Assembly (NCBI RefSeq): GCF_014306625.1
Contig: NZ_JACRYL010000004.1
Location: 186,001-250,000 of the forward strand
Origin: Pedobacter fastidiosus
GTDB lineage: Bacteria; Bacteroidota; Bacteroidia; Sphingobacteriales; Sphingobacteriaceae
Reading direction: 5' to 3'
Length of the DNA: 64,000 bases
Made by a program: the position numbers and the translations under genes. The number at the start of each line of letters is the position of its first letter. Positions within the stretch are counted from its first letter, which is position 1. Below are positions 1-8,981 of this stretch, piece after piece. Below the pieces are notes generated by a model. That model did no database searches. It had not been told where the DNA came from and saw nothing but the letters and a program-made list of their open reading frames with translations.

Positions 1-1278
1 AAAATACACTTACTAATTGCTTTCGCACTTTTTATTAATGTGGCAAACGCACAGCAGTCATTCGTTAAGCAAAAAGGTCATCAGTTTCTGATTGGAGAAA
101 AACCATATTATTACATCGGTACCAATTATTGGTACGGTGGATTATTGGCTTTACAAAAGAATCCAGCAAGAGGTAAACAAAGATTAATTAAAGAGCTCGA
201 TTTTTTGAAATCAAAAGGTGTAAATAATCTTCGTGTTTTGGTTGGCTCTGAAGGTGAGGGGAAAATTAACGGAGTAGATCGGGTTAAGCCTGCCTTACAA
301 ACTCAACATAACGTATATGATACCGAACTTTTGAAGGGACTAGATTTTTTATTGATGGAAATGGCGAAGCGAAAGATGTATGCCGTTTTGTACCTGAGCA
401 ACAACTGGGAGTGGAGTGGTGGCTTTATGCAGTATTTAAACTGGAATGGCCAAATTGATAGCGATACCTTAAAACGAAAATTAACTTGGGATGAACAGCG
501 TGATTACACCAGTAAGTTCTACTCATGCGATGCCTGCAAAATCGATTATCAAAAACAAGTCTATTTTATACTTCAACATAAAAACGCCTACACTGGTAAA
601 AAGTACATTAATGAACCCGCTATTATGGCTTGGGAATTGGCTAATGAACCACGGCCAATGAGGACAGAAGCCATTGTAGCTTTTAAAAACTGGATCGCAA
701 ATACTGCGACCTATATCAAATCCATTGATAAAAATCATTTGATTACAATTGGTACGGAAGGTTTTATGGGTACGGAAGAAAACTGGGATTTGTTTAAAGA
801 AATCCATGCCAATAAAGGCATTGATTATTTAACGATCCACATTTGGCCAAAAAATTGGGGCTGGTTTAAAGATGCTCCAACCACTGAGAATTTACCTGCA
901 GTTATAGAAAAAACTTCAGCATACATTAAGCAACACGAAAGTATTGCTCAACAAATAAATAAACCTTTGGTAATTGAAGAATTTGGTTTGCCAAGAGATG
1001 GTCATGCTTTTGATCCATCGACTGCAACAAAACTTCGTGATGAATATTTTGGAAATATTTTCTCGATTTGGGCGAAGAGTAGGGCTAAGGGTGGCGCAAT
1101 AGCAGGCTGTAATTTTTGGTCGTTCGGTGGTACATCCCGACCAACCAATGGCCAGCTGTTTTGGAAAGATGGCGATGATTTTTCTGGAGACCCGCCACAG
1201 GAAGAACAGGGTTTAAATTCTGTTTTTGATTCTGATCAATCGACTTGGAAAATTATTCAAACCTATTTAAAAAAGTAA
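1..1278 (+). CDS. GH5 endo-beta-1,4-mannanase, secreted; 5' end outside window
   Basis: Probable secreted endo-beta-1,4-mannanase of GH5 (subfamily 7-like), cutting the mannan or glucomannan backbone. The frame is open from base 1 and reads as the hydrophobic end of a signal peptide finishing in VANAQQ, so the true start lies upstream of the window. A GTG at 40 could be picked as a start but would delete the signal. The acid/base glutamate is in WELANEPRP (codon 646-648) and the nucleophile in VIEEFG (codon 979-981). The N-terminal motif GTNYWYGG and the aromatic-rich stretch around NLRVLVGSEGEG are usual for GH5_7. It heads a run of tightly spaced same-strand hydrolase genes. The family call is firm; the substrate is inferred from family and neighbours. 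Confidence 0.9.
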   Translation, partial: KIHLLIAFALFINVANAQQSFVKQKGHQFLIGEKPYYYIGTNYWYGGLLALQKNPARGKQRLIKELDFLKSKGVNNLRVLVGSEGEGKINGVDRVKPALQTQHNVYDTELLKGLDFLLMEMAKRKMYAVLYLSNNWEWSGGFMQYLNWNGQIDSDTLKRKLTWDEQRDYTSKFYSCDACKIDYQKQVYFILQHKNAYTGKKYINEPAIMAWELANEPRPMRTEAIVAFKNWIANTATYIKSIDKNHLITIGTEGFMGTEENWDLFKEIHANKGIDYLTIHIWPKNWGWFKDAPTTENLPAVIEKTSAYIKQHESIAQQINKPLVIEEFGLPRDGHAFDPSTATKLRDEYFGNIFSIWAKSRAKGGAIAGCNFWSFGGTSRPTNGQLFWKDGDDFSGDPPQEEQGLNSVFDSDQSTWKIIQTYLKK

Positions 1279-1324
1279 CCATCCCGATTTAAACAATACC
1301 AAACCAATCAGTTTATAAATTAAA

Positions 1325-3562
1325 ATGAAAAAATATTTTTTAATAATCGCAGTTTTCGTTTCAGCAATAAGTTTAAAGGCACAAAAAGTAGATTTAAACC
1401 AAAAAAAGGTTGATGCCATTTTGGCTAAAATGACATTGGAGGAAAAAGTTGGGCAAATGACCCAAATTACCTTAGGTGTGGTGGGTACGCAAACCGATGG
1501 TGAAATAAATCCTGAGGCATTAAAAGATGCAATAATCAAACATAAGGTTGGGTCAATTTTAAATGTTACCAACCATGCTTTAACGGTAGATCAGTGGCAT
1601 AATTTGCTTACTAAAATCGCCGATGAAGCTAAAAATACAAGATTAAAAATTCCAGTTTTATATGGTTTAGATGGAATCCATGGTCAAACTTATACCTTGG
1701 AATCAACGCTTTTTCCACAAAATATTGGAATGGCTGCAACTAGAAATTTGGAACTGGCCAAAGCGGTAACCAAAGTAGCGGCTAAAGAATTAAGAGCAAG
1801 TGGCGTACGGTGGAATTTTGCAACTGTTTTAGATTGTGGTAGACAGCCTTTATGGTCACGTTTCCCGGAAACTTATGGTGAAGATGTTTTTATTGGAAAA
1901 ACAATGGGCGCTGCGGTAATTAAGGCTTATGAGGAGGATGGATTAAACAAAACAACAGCCGTTGCAAGTTGTATGAAACACTTTTTGGGTTATTCAGCCT
2001 CCAGAAATGGCAAGGACAGAACACCAATCTATCTGCCAGAAATAGAAATGAGAGAGTATTATCTGCCTCAATTTAGAGAAGCAGTAAAAGCTGGTGCATC
2101 ATCGGTAATGATCAATTCGAGCATTATAAATGGGATGCCAGTTCATGCAAGTAAGTATTTATTAACAGATATTTTGCGTAAAGAATTGGGTTTTAATGGC
2201 GTTGCTGTAAGCGATTGGGAAGATATTAAACGTGTTTATGCATGGCATCACGTGGCCAGTACACCAAGAGAAGCGGTTGCTATGTGCGTAAATGCTGGTG
2301 TAGATATGAGCATGGTGCCAAGCGATTTTACTTTTTATGATCTATTGATTGAAGCGGTTCAGAAAAAAGAAGTTTCAATGGCTCGTATTGATGAAGCTGT
2401 TAAAAGGATTTTAATGCTGAAAATGAAGTTAGGCTTATTTGATAATCCTTATCCCGAAGAAAATGCAAAAGCGAATTTTGGCAAAGCAGAATATCAAACA
2501 CTTGCTTTGGATGCGGCGCATGAAGCAATGACTTTACTGAAAAATCAAGATAATGTTTTGCCTTTATCCAAGAGCAAAAAATATTTGGTTGTTGGTCCTG
2601 GCGCACAAAGTATTAGTGCCTTAAATGGTTGCTGGAGTTATACTTGGCAAGGGAAAGAGGAACAATGGTATCCAAAAGATAGTAAAACCATTTTGCAAAC
2701 CATAAAAGAAAAAGTTGGCGAAAAAAATGTTTTAACCACCACAGCTAAAGGTTTTGAAAGCCCTGAAAATTTTGATGCAGATGCGCTGACCAAATCTGCA
2801 AAGAATGCCGATGCTATCATTTTATGCCTTGGTGAAAATGCGTATGCAGAAAGCCCTGGAAATATTGCAGACTTAGCCTTAGATGAAAATCAACAGCTTT
2901 TAGCAAAGGCAGCAATTGCAACTGGAAAACCAATTATTTTGGTTTTAACAGAGGGCCGACCAAGATTTATCACTAACATCGAACCTAAAATTAATGGAAT
3001 TTTAATGGCTTATTGGAGCGGTAAAAAAACTGCAGAAGCCATTGCTGATGTGCTTTTTGGCGATTATAACCCAAATGGTAAACTTCCATTTAGCTACCCA
3101 AGAAGTAGTGGGGAAATAGTTTTATATGATAGAAAGCCTGCAGAAGACATTAGAGAAGTTTTTAATGATGATGTACACACTGGCTACAACCCATTATTTG
3201 CATTTGGTACGGGTTTAAGTTATACCAATTTTACCTACAGCAATTTAAAATTGAGTACCAAAAACCTAACCGGTGATAACAATTTGCAGGTATCTGTTAT
3301 GGTCAGCAATACAGGTAAAATGGATGGGAAGCAGACTGTAGAATTATATTCGAGAGATCTGTATGCTAGCATTAGCCCCGATATGAAAAGATTAAGAGCT
3401 TTTCAAAAAATCGATCTAAAAGCTGGAGAAAGTAAAACGGTGAGCTTTACATTAAATAAAAATGATTTGGCTTTTGTAAATACATCGTTAAAAACAGTAA
3501 CCGAAGCCGGAGCTTTTAAAGTAATGATCGGCGATTTAAGTGATGAATTTCAATATAAATAG
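1325..3562 (+). CDS. GH3 beta-glucosidase/exo-beta-glycosidase
   Basis: GH3 exo-acting beta-glycosidase of 745 aa, full length for the BglX type. A signal peptide (MKKYFLIIAVFVSAISLKAQ) directs it to the periplasm or outside. The N-terminal TIM barrel carries GLDGIHGQTY and the nucleophile D297 in AVSDWED. The second domain has GENAYAESPG, where E509 aligns with the acid/base of plant exo-glucanase-type GH3 enzymes. A fibronectin-III-like domain forms the last ~120 residues. Gaps to its neighbours are 46 nt upstream and 2 nt downstream, so it belongs to the mannan operon. A role in removing beta-linked glucose from glucomannan oligosaccharides is inferred; beta-mannosidase or xylosidase activity cannot be excluded from sequence. 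Confidence 0.92.
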   Translation: MKKYFLIIAVFVSAISLKAQKVDLNQKKVDAILAKMTLEEKVGQMTQITLGVVGTQTDGEINPEALKDAIIKHKVGSILNVTNHALTVDQWHNLLTKIADEAKNTRLKIPVLYGLDGIHGQTYTLESTLFPQNIGMAATRNLELAKAVTKVAAKELRASGVRWNFATVLDCGRQPLWSRFPETYGEDVFIGKTMGAAVIKAYEEDGLNKTTAVASCMKHFLGYSASRNGKDRTPIYLPEIEMREYYLPQFREAVKAGASSVMINSSIINGMPVHASKYLLTDILRKELGFNGVAVSDWEDIKRVYAWHHVASTPREAVAMCVNAGVDMSMVPSDFTFYDLLIEAVQKKEVSMARIDEAVKRILMLKMKLGLFDNPYPEENAKANFGKAEYQTLALDAAHEAMTLLKNQDNVLPLSKSKKYLVVGPGAQSISALNGCWSYTWQGKEEQWYPKDSKTILQTIKEKVGEKNVLTTTAKGFESPENFDADALTKSAKNADAIILCLGENAYAESPGNIADLALDENQQLLAKAAIATGKPIILVLTEGRPRFITNIEPKINGILMAYWSGKKTAEAIADVLFGDYNPNGKLPFSYPRSSGEIVLYDRKPAEDIREVFNDDVHTGYNPLFAFGTGLSYTNFTYSNLKLSTKNLTGDNNLQVSVMVSNTGKMDGKQTVELYSRDLYASISPDMKRLRAFQKIDLKAGESKTVSFTLNKNDLAFVNTSLKTVTEAGAFKVMIGDLSDEFQYK

Positions 3563-3564
3563 CA

Positions 3565-4125
3565 ATGAAAAAATATATCTATTCTTCGTTAATAATTTTG
3601 CTTTTTAGCATCAATCAAGCTTCTGCACAAAAGAATTTGATTAGCAATGGTGGCTTTGAAGATGGTTTAAATAGCTGGGGAGCTGGTAATGCCAAGGTTA
3701 GTACGGTAATCCGGAAATCTGGTGAAGCCAGTTTAGCATTGGTTTCTTATGTTAAAGGAAAATGGGAGGGAATTGATCAAAAAGTTAAACTTCCAAAAAA
3801 CTCAAAAGCAATTGTAGTTTCAGGCTTTTATAAAATGGATGAGGTAGAACAAGGCGCAAATACTTGGAATACAGCTGTAATAATTTTAGAATTTACTGAT
3901 GGAGATAAGAAGTTAGGTGAAGGGATTCCATTAGTCGAAAAAATAGGAACGGAAGATTGGTCTGCTTTTAAGAAAAACTTGCGAGTGCCTGATGGAGCAA
4001 CAAGTTTCAGAATAATGATTGCACTAAGCGAAGCCTCGGGAACTCTTTTTGTTGATGATTTAAATGCAAAGGTAATTTTAATTGAAGATTTTGAAAAAGA
4101 AACCGCGGTTTCAAAAACGAATTAA
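3565..4125 (+). CDS. Secreted stand-alone carbohydrate-binding-like protein
   Basis: A 186-aa secreted protein with a signal peptide ending in NQASAQ. The rest resembles a single beta-sandwich (galactose-binding-like, CBM4/9/22-type) module: it opens with LISNGGFEDGLNSWG, a common start of such modules, and ends with GTLFVDDLNAKV, the usual last strand. No catalytic domain is attached. It lies 2 nt after the GH3 gene and 2 nt before the GH26 gene, so it is almost certainly co-transcribed. Binding mannan or galactomannan and holding it near the enzymes is inferred from context; the ligand is unknown. Confidence 0.72.
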   Translation: MKKYIYSSLIILLFSINQASAQKNLISNGGFEDGLNSWGAGNAKVSTVIRKSGEASLALVSYVKGKWEGIDQKVKLPKNSKAIVVSGFYKMDEVEQGANTWNTAVIILEFTDGDKKLGEGIPLVEKIGTEDWSAFKKNLRVPDGATSFRIMIALSEASGTLFVDDLNAKVILIEDFEKETAVSKTN

Positions 4126-4127
4126 CA

Positions 4128-5360
4128 ATGAATGTTAAAAAAATATTTAATGGTATTGCAATATGTGCTATTGCATTCTCTTCTTGCAAGAAAAGTGCAG
4201 AGATTATTGAGCCTGTAGCTCCGCCTGTAACACCTATTGTACCCATTACTCCAGATCCAACTTTAGCAACAGTTAAAACTTGGTTAGTAAATAAAAATGC
4301 GACAGATGAAACAGCATCTTTGTTTTATAATTTAAAACAAAGTGCAAAAACTAACGTGCTTTTCGGCCATCAAGATGATACCAAAAGAGGCGTTACAAAT
4401 GCGACAACCCAATGGGCAAATGAGCAACAGTTCTCTGGCGTTTCCACAACTCAAAGTGATGTAAAAACCATTACCGGTTCATATCCTGCGGTTTACGGAC
4501 ATGATTTTATCCACATGACAAATTTTGCAACAGGGAATTGGTTTGATTACGAAAAATCTATCGCCCGCACTTTAACCATTGAGGCTTATAATCGTGGCGG
4601 AGTAAATACCTATATTTGGCACTATGCAAATCCAGTTTCAAAAGGTGGGTTTTACTGGTCTGATTCTCCAGTTACGGCGGTTAATCAGGTTTTGCCTGGT
4701 GGAACAGCAAATGAAACTTTTAAAGCTTCGTTAAAAATTGTAGCTGATTATGCTAAAACACTAATCGGTGCAGATGGAAAATTAATTCCGATTATCTTTC
4801 GTCCTTTTCATGAAATGGATGGCAACTGGTTTTGGTGGGGAAGTGGCCACTGTACATCTGCCGAATATATTGCGATGTATCAATATACGGTTAAATATCT
4901 TCGAGATGATTTAGGCGTAAGGAATTTTCTTTTTGCTTGGTCGCCAGATCGGAATTTTACTTCTCAATCGCAATATCTAAATTACTATCCGGGTGATGAT
5001 TATGTAGATTTGGTGGGTACGGATAATTACGAAGACATGAAAGCGAATGTTTCGCCAAATATTGCTGCATCTAAATTTAAAATCGTTTCTGATTATGCAA
5101 AAGCTCACAATAAACTGGCTGCATTAACCGAAACGGGTTTGCAAAACCTAACTAGAAATGATTGGTTTACGCAACAATTATTAAAGTCCTTAAAGAATCA
5201 AAATTTAGAATTTGCTTATACCTTAGTTTGGGCCAATACCAAAGATGCTTATTGGACACCCTATGCCGGCCACCCTGCTGCAAACGATTTTCTGAGCTTT
5301 AAAAATGATGGCTTTGTACTTTTTGCAGATAAGATGCCTTCAGTATATCAAATTAAATAA
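4128..5360 (+). CDS. GH26 endo-beta-1,4-mannanase, lipoprotein
   Basis: GH26 beta-mannanase of 410 aa. The N-terminus has a lipobox (AFSSCKKS), followed by a proline-rich linker with repeated VxPITP, so it is probably a lipid-anchored, outward-facing enzyme. The conserved FGHQDD is present. The acid/base is E229 in RPFHEMDGNWFWWG and the nucleophile E335 in ALTETG, both in typical GH26 contexts. It is the only one of the three GH26 proteins in this window with a lipobox, which fits a surface enzyme making the first cuts. Its spacing to both neighbours is 2-6 nt, inside the mannan operon. Confidence 0.95.
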   Translation: MNVKKIFNGIAICAIAFSSCKKSAEIIEPVAPPVTPIVPITPDPTLATVKTWLVNKNATDETASLFYNLKQSAKTNVLFGHQDDTKRGVTNATTQWANEQQFSGVSTTQSDVKTITGSYPAVYGHDFIHMTNFATGNWFDYEKSIARTLTIEAYNRGGVNTYIWHYANPVSKGGFYWSDSPVTAVNQVLPGGTANETFKASLKIVADYAKTLIGADGKLIPIIFRPFHEMDGNWFWWGSGHCTSAEYIAMYQYTVKYLRDDLGVRNFLFAWSPDRNFTSQSQYLNYYPGDDYVDLVGTDNYEDMKANVSPNIAASKFKIVSDYAKAHNKLAALTETGLQNLTRNDWFTQQLLKSLKNQNLEFAYTLVWANTKDAYWTPYAGHPAANDFLSFKNDGFVLFADKMPSVYQIK

Positions 5361-5366
5361 TTTTAT

Positions 5367-6341
5367 ATGAAAAGAGTTGTTTTCCTACTTCTTTTGGCCT
5401 GTTTTTGTAGCATCGGCTTTGCACAAAATATTAATTGGGTTAATCGTAATGGCGCATTAAAAGTTGTTGGCGGTAAAATTTTAAACAGCAATAATATCGA
5501 ACCTCAACTCCGAGGTGTGAGTTTGTCATGGAGCATTTGGGGAGGAAAAAAATATTATAATCCAAATGTTGTAAACTGGCTTCAATCTGATTTTAACATC
5601 AGTTTATTGCGGGTTTCCATGGCGGTTCAGCCAGATAGTGGCTATTTGCAAAATCCGGTTGAGCAAGAAAAGCTGATTACCAAAACCATTGATGCTGCAA
5701 TTAAAAAGGGATTGTATGTGCTTGTCGATTGGCATGATCACCATGCAAATGAGCATTTGGAGCAATCAAAAATGTTCTTCGCCAAAATGGCCAAAAAATA
5801 TGTGGGTAAACCGAATGTCATCTATGAAATATTTAATGAACCAGAAAAAATAGAATGGAAAACGGTTAAAGATTATGCTGTTGAAGTGATTAAAGAAATC
5901 AGAAAATACGATGCTGAAAATATAATTGTTGTGGGTAGTCCGCATTGGGATCAGGATATTGACATTGTTGCTAAAGATCCGATTAAAGGTTTCAATAATA
6001 TTGCATATTCTTTCCATTTTTATGCCTCAGAACCCACTCATCAAGAACTTTTAATGAAACGAGCTGATGAAGCAATTGCTGCTGGGTTGCCTGTTTTCGT
6101 AACTGAGTGGGGTGTTGGAGAAGCCAATGGCGATGGGAAATTTGATGTTGAAAAAACGGAGAAGTGGTTTGCTTGGATGGAAAAAAATAAATTGAGTTGG
6201 GCAAATTGGAACATTACCGATAAAAAGGAAACCACCGCAATATTAGCGCCTGGAGCATCTCCGGCTGGAAAATGGAAACTAGATATGCTTACTCCGGCAG
6301 GTATCTATATTAGAACTCAACTTAAAAAATTTATTAAATAA
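5367..6341 (+). CDS. GH5 (subfamily 2-like) endoglucanase/mannanase, secreted
   Basis: A 324-aa secreted GH5 hydrolase of the cellulase type, with a signal peptide ending GFAQ. It has the LRGVSLSW start of the barrel, VLVDWHDHHAN, acid/base E158 in IYEIFNEP and nucleophile E247 in VFVTEWG. The layout matches GH5_2 endoglucanases and is clearly different from the GH5 mannanase at the left edge. Because glucomannan has mixed beta-1,4-glucose and mannose, an endo-glucanase activity would complement the mannanases. Substrate choice between cellulose-like and mannan chains is not decided by sequence. Operonic with genes on both sides (6 and 10 nt gaps). Confidence 0.9.
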   Translation: MKRVVFLLLLACFCSIGFAQNINWVNRNGALKVVGGKILNSNNIEPQLRGVSLSWSIWGGKKYYNPNVVNWLQSDFNISLLRVSMAVQPDSGYLQNPVEQEKLITKTIDAAIKKGLYVLVDWHDHHANEHLEQSKMFFAKMAKKYVGKPNVIYEIFNEPEKIEWKTVKDYAVEVIKEIRKYDAENIIVVGSPHWDQDIDIVAKDPIKGFNNIAYSFHFYASEPTHQELLMKRADEAIAAGLPVFVTEWGVGEANGDGKFDVEKTEKWFAWMEKNKLSWANWNITDKKETTAILAPGASPAGKWKLDMLTPAGIYIRTQLKKFIK

Positions 6342-6351
6342 TATTCCTTTT

Positions 6352-7584
6352 ATGAAGCTCAGATTTCTTCTATTGATTGCATTTTTTTCTAGTTCAGTTG
6401 CCTTAGGACAAGGAAATAATTACGTTCAAAATTATAGCAAATTCGATGGCTTGGCATTAACGCCACCAATGGGATGGAACAGTTGGAACAAATTTGCCTG
6501 TAATGTAGATGAAAAATTAATTAAAGAAACGGCTGATGCCATGATCAGTTCGGGTATGAAACAAGCCGGTTATACTTACATTAATATTGATGATTGTTGG
6601 CATGGAGATCGCGATAGTTTAGGTTTTATTCATCCCGATGCAAAAAGATTTCCCTCAGGAATGAAAGCCTTGGCCGATTACATCCATAGTAAAGGCTTGA
6701 AATTAGGTTTATATTCTGATGCCGGATCTCAAACTTGTGGCGGCAGACCAGGAAGCAGAGGTTACGAATTTCAAGATGCACTAACCTATGCAAGTTGGGG
6801 AATTGATTATTTAAAATACGATTGGTGCAACACCGATGGGTTGAAAGCTGAAGGTGCTTATAAAACCATAACGGCTGCTTTACGCAAAGCGGGCAGACCA
6901 ATGGTTTTGAGTATTTGCGAATGGGGAACAGATAAACCTTGGGTTTGGGGTCCGGCGGTTGGCCATTTGTGGCGCACCAGCGGAGATATTTTTAACTGTT
7001 TTGATTGCGTTGAAGACCATGGAACATGGAAATCGTGGGGTGTAATGCAGATTTTAGACAAGCAAGATGGCTTGCGTCAATATGCTGGCCCGGGCCATTG
7101 GAATGATCCCGATATGTTAGAGGTAGGAAATGGAAAACTTACACCAGGCGAAGATAGAGCACATTTTGCAATGTGGGCCATGTTAGCGGCACCGTTAATT
7201 GCTGGAAATGATTTGCGGAACATGAACCAAGAAACAATAGAAGTTTTAACGAACAAAAATATTATTGCAATTAATCAAGATGTTTTGGGGATTCAAGGCT
7301 TTAAGTATTCAAAACTAAACGGATTTGAAATTTGGTTTAAGCCTTTAAATAATGGTAATTGGGCAGTTTCATTTTTAAATCGATCTGCAGAAACTAAAAA
7401 GATAGATTTTAATTGGAAGGCTGAAAAAGTTAAGGATGAAGTTTTTCAGAAGGAATTAAATGCTGATGCTATTCTGTATAAAATTAAAAATGCATGGACC
7501 GGAAAATCTGTTGGAACAACAAAAAGCAGTTTGAAAACAGAAGTTCCATCTCATGATGTTTTAACTTTGATTTTGGAAAAGTAA
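6352..7584 (+). CDS. GH27 alpha-galactosidase, secreted
   Basis: GH27 alpha-galactosidase of 410 aa that would remove alpha-1,6-galactose side chains from galactomannan. A signal peptide ends near ALGQG. The start of the barrel is TPPMGWNSWN, followed by YINIDDCW. The nucleophile is D157 in LKYDWCNTDG and the acid/base D212 in LWRTSGDI. WNDPDML and IAINQDVLG are also typical. It is the last gene of the left operon. Its last ~45 bases of coding sequence, with the following spacer, are duplicated downstream (see 7540-7731). Confidence 0.96.
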   Translation: MKLRFLLLIAFFSSSVALGQGNNYVQNYSKFDGLALTPPMGWNSWNKFACNVDEKLIKETADAMISSGMKQAGYTYINIDDCWHGDRDSLGFIHPDAKRFPSGMKALADYIHSKGLKLGLYSDAGSQTCGGRPGSRGYEFQDALTYASWGIDYLKYDWCNTDGLKAEGAYKTITAALRKAGRPMVLSICEWGTDKPWVWGPAVGHLWRTSGDIFNCFDCVEDHGTWKSWGVMQILDKQDGLRQYAGPGHWNDPDMLEVGNGKLTPGEDRAHFAMWAMLAAPLIAGNDLRNMNQETIEVLTNKNIIAINQDVLGIQGFKYSKLNGFEIWFKPLNNGNWAVSFLNRSAETKKIDFNWKAEKVKDEVFQKELNADAILYKIKNAWTGKSVGTTKSSLKTEVPSHDVLTLILEK

Positions 7585-7731
7585 GTTAATCTTGGCTTTT
7601 TCGGTCGGTGAGATACCAACCGATAGATAAAAAACGGAAGTTCCATCTCATGATGTTTTAACTTTGATTTTGGAAAAGTAAGTTAATCTTGGCTTTTTCG
7701 GTCGTGAGACACCAACAGATAGATAAAAAAA
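7540..7731 (+). repeat. Tandem duplication of the GH27 3' end and spacer
   Basis: Two nearly identical ~95-bp copies in direct order, 7540-7634 and 7637-7731, offset by 97 bp. The first copy spans the last ~45 coding bases and stop of the GH27 gene plus spacer; the second is a non-coding copy of the same. They match without change through the GGCTTTTTCGGTCG segment, then differ by a few bases and small indels. The near identity suggests a recent slip or repeat-mediated event. Confidence 0.92.
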
Positions 7732-7842
7732 ACTAAACAAAATTATTGGGCCTATCGGTGGATGAGACACCAACTAATAGATGAAAAAAATTAAACAAAA
7801 TTGTTAGGACTATCGGTTGGTGTCTCACCGACCGAAACTTAA
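7601..7842. repeat. Cluster of four palindromic (REP-like) units
   Basis: Four related units of about 27 bp, each an imperfect palindrome around GGTCGGTG-AGA-CACCAACC: about 7601-7627, 7698-7724 and 7753-7780 in one orientation, and 7810-7836 inverted. The inverted unit can pair with itself (GGTTGGTG/CACCGACC) or with the first unit. Units 3 and 4 are each preceded by a related AAATTRTTRGG segment. The cluster lies between convergent genes (GH27 and araC) and may end transcription from both sides. It fills the 306-base gap; no gene is seen here. Confidence 0.85.
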
Positions 7843-7890
7843 ATTCAGGAAGTTTCAAGTTTTACCTGGTAATTAATCCTCTTTAAAAAA

Positions 7891-8766
7891 CTAAATAAAT
7901 ACCCTCGTTCCAGAGAAATTTTCTCTAAATTCTTTAGGTGTACAATGTTTCTTTTTCTTAAACAGGCGATTGAAGTTTGAAATATTATTAAATCCACATT
8001 TATAAGAAATCTCCGAAACAGAATGCGTGGTTTCAATGAGCATCCGAGTAGCGTGACCCAATCGGATTTCATTTAAACTATCTATAAATGTATTTCCGGT
8101 ACGTTTTTTAATAAATCGGCTAAAGGAAACTTCTGTCATGCTCACCAATTTCGATAAATCTTTTAAGGTAATTGGCTTATTAAAGTTTGCGTTCATAAAC
8201 TCGAAAGCCTTATCAATTCTTCTGCTGTTGTAATTTAAAACTTGGTCGTTATTAAAAGTAGCATCGGATAATACCCGCATACTTTTTGATGAGGATAAAT
8301 CGTGTAAAATGCTCATTAATTCTAGAACAGAATCAAATCCTTGGAGCTGGTTAATATCCAATATCCGTTGATGAACCTTTTCGATGGTTTCTCTCGGGAA
8401 TAAGATTCCCCGAACTGAACGTTCGAACATTTTGCGAATAAAACTGAGCTGATTTCTGCGCAACATTTTATCATCAAAAAGATCTTTATGCCACTGAATA
8501 GTAACCTCAGTAATCTCCTCGCTTTTGCAGTTATGGGTTGTCCAAACATGAGATAAATTAGGCCCAACCAATACCAATTCCATGTCGGTAATTTCTTCAA
8601 TATTATCACCTACAATTCGCTTTGCACCTGGAGCGTTTAAAATTAAATTAAGTTCAAACTCTTCGTGAAAATGTAGCGGAAAATCGAAGTCTTGTTTTAC
8701 CCTCGAAAAAATAGTGAAACAATCATTTTGAGTGAGTGGCGTAATTTCTTTAATGATGTTATTCAT
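7891..8766 (-). CDS. AraC-family transcriptional regulator
   Basis: A 291-aa AraC-type regulator. The N-terminal half is a cupin-like sensor domain with FPLHFHEEFELNLILN; the C-terminal ~100 residues hold the two helix-turn-helix motifs (ITLKDLSKLVSMTEVSFSRF and SEISYKCGFNNISNFNRLFK). It is transcribed away from the second mannan operon across a 215-bp divergent spacer, so it is the natural candidate for controlling GH26, symporter, GH130 and epimerase expression. The effector is unknown; a manno-oligosaccharide or mannose is inferred. Confidence 0.92.
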   Translation of the reverse strand: MNNIIKEITPLTQNDCFTIFSRVKQDFDFPLHFHEEFELNLILNAPGAKRIVGDNIEEITDMELVLVGPNLSHVWTTHNCKSEEITEVTIQWHKDLFDDKMLRRNQLSFIRKMFERSVRGILFPRETIEKVHQRILDINQLQGFDSVLELMSILHDLSSSKSMRVLSDATFNNDQVLNYNSRRIDKAFEFMNANFNKPITLKDLSKLVSMTEVSFSRFIKKRTGNTFIDSLNEIRLGHATRMLIETTHSVSEISYKCGFNNISNFNRLFKKKKHCTPKEFRENFSGTRVFI

Positions 8767-8828
8767 AACTTATAGGTTCAAAAAAAATATCTTTAAGATA
8801 AAAGAACATTGATGCAATGTAACAAAAA

Positions 8829-8947
8829 TATATTTGTTTATTAATATTCTAAGGAGTTAATAAGGTTTAAATTATGTTTATTATATACTAATTGGTTAAA
8901 ATAGTATTATTTTTAATTCAATTGATGGACTATTTTAGACTATTATT
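8829..8947. promoter_or_regulatory. Divergent araC / GH26 promoter and candidate operator
   Basis: The spacer has a TATATTTG box at 8829-8836 (TAnnTTTG type, reading rightward). Two tandem 10-bp direct repeats, GACTATTTTA (8928-8937) and GACTATTATT (8938-8947), lie near the GH26 start. AAAATAGT (8898-8905) is an inverted match to ACTATTTT (8929-8936). Tandem half-sites are common for AraC proteins. Binding is inferred, not shown. Confidence 0.45.
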
Positions 8948-8981
8948 AAATGAGCCAAAATACTAACCAAGCCTTATTAGA

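Noticed and set aside
523..807. Antisense open frame inside the GH5 gene (and many similar ones elsewhere)
   Set aside because: Shadow of a strong coding gene with intact catalytic motifs; no independent evidence.
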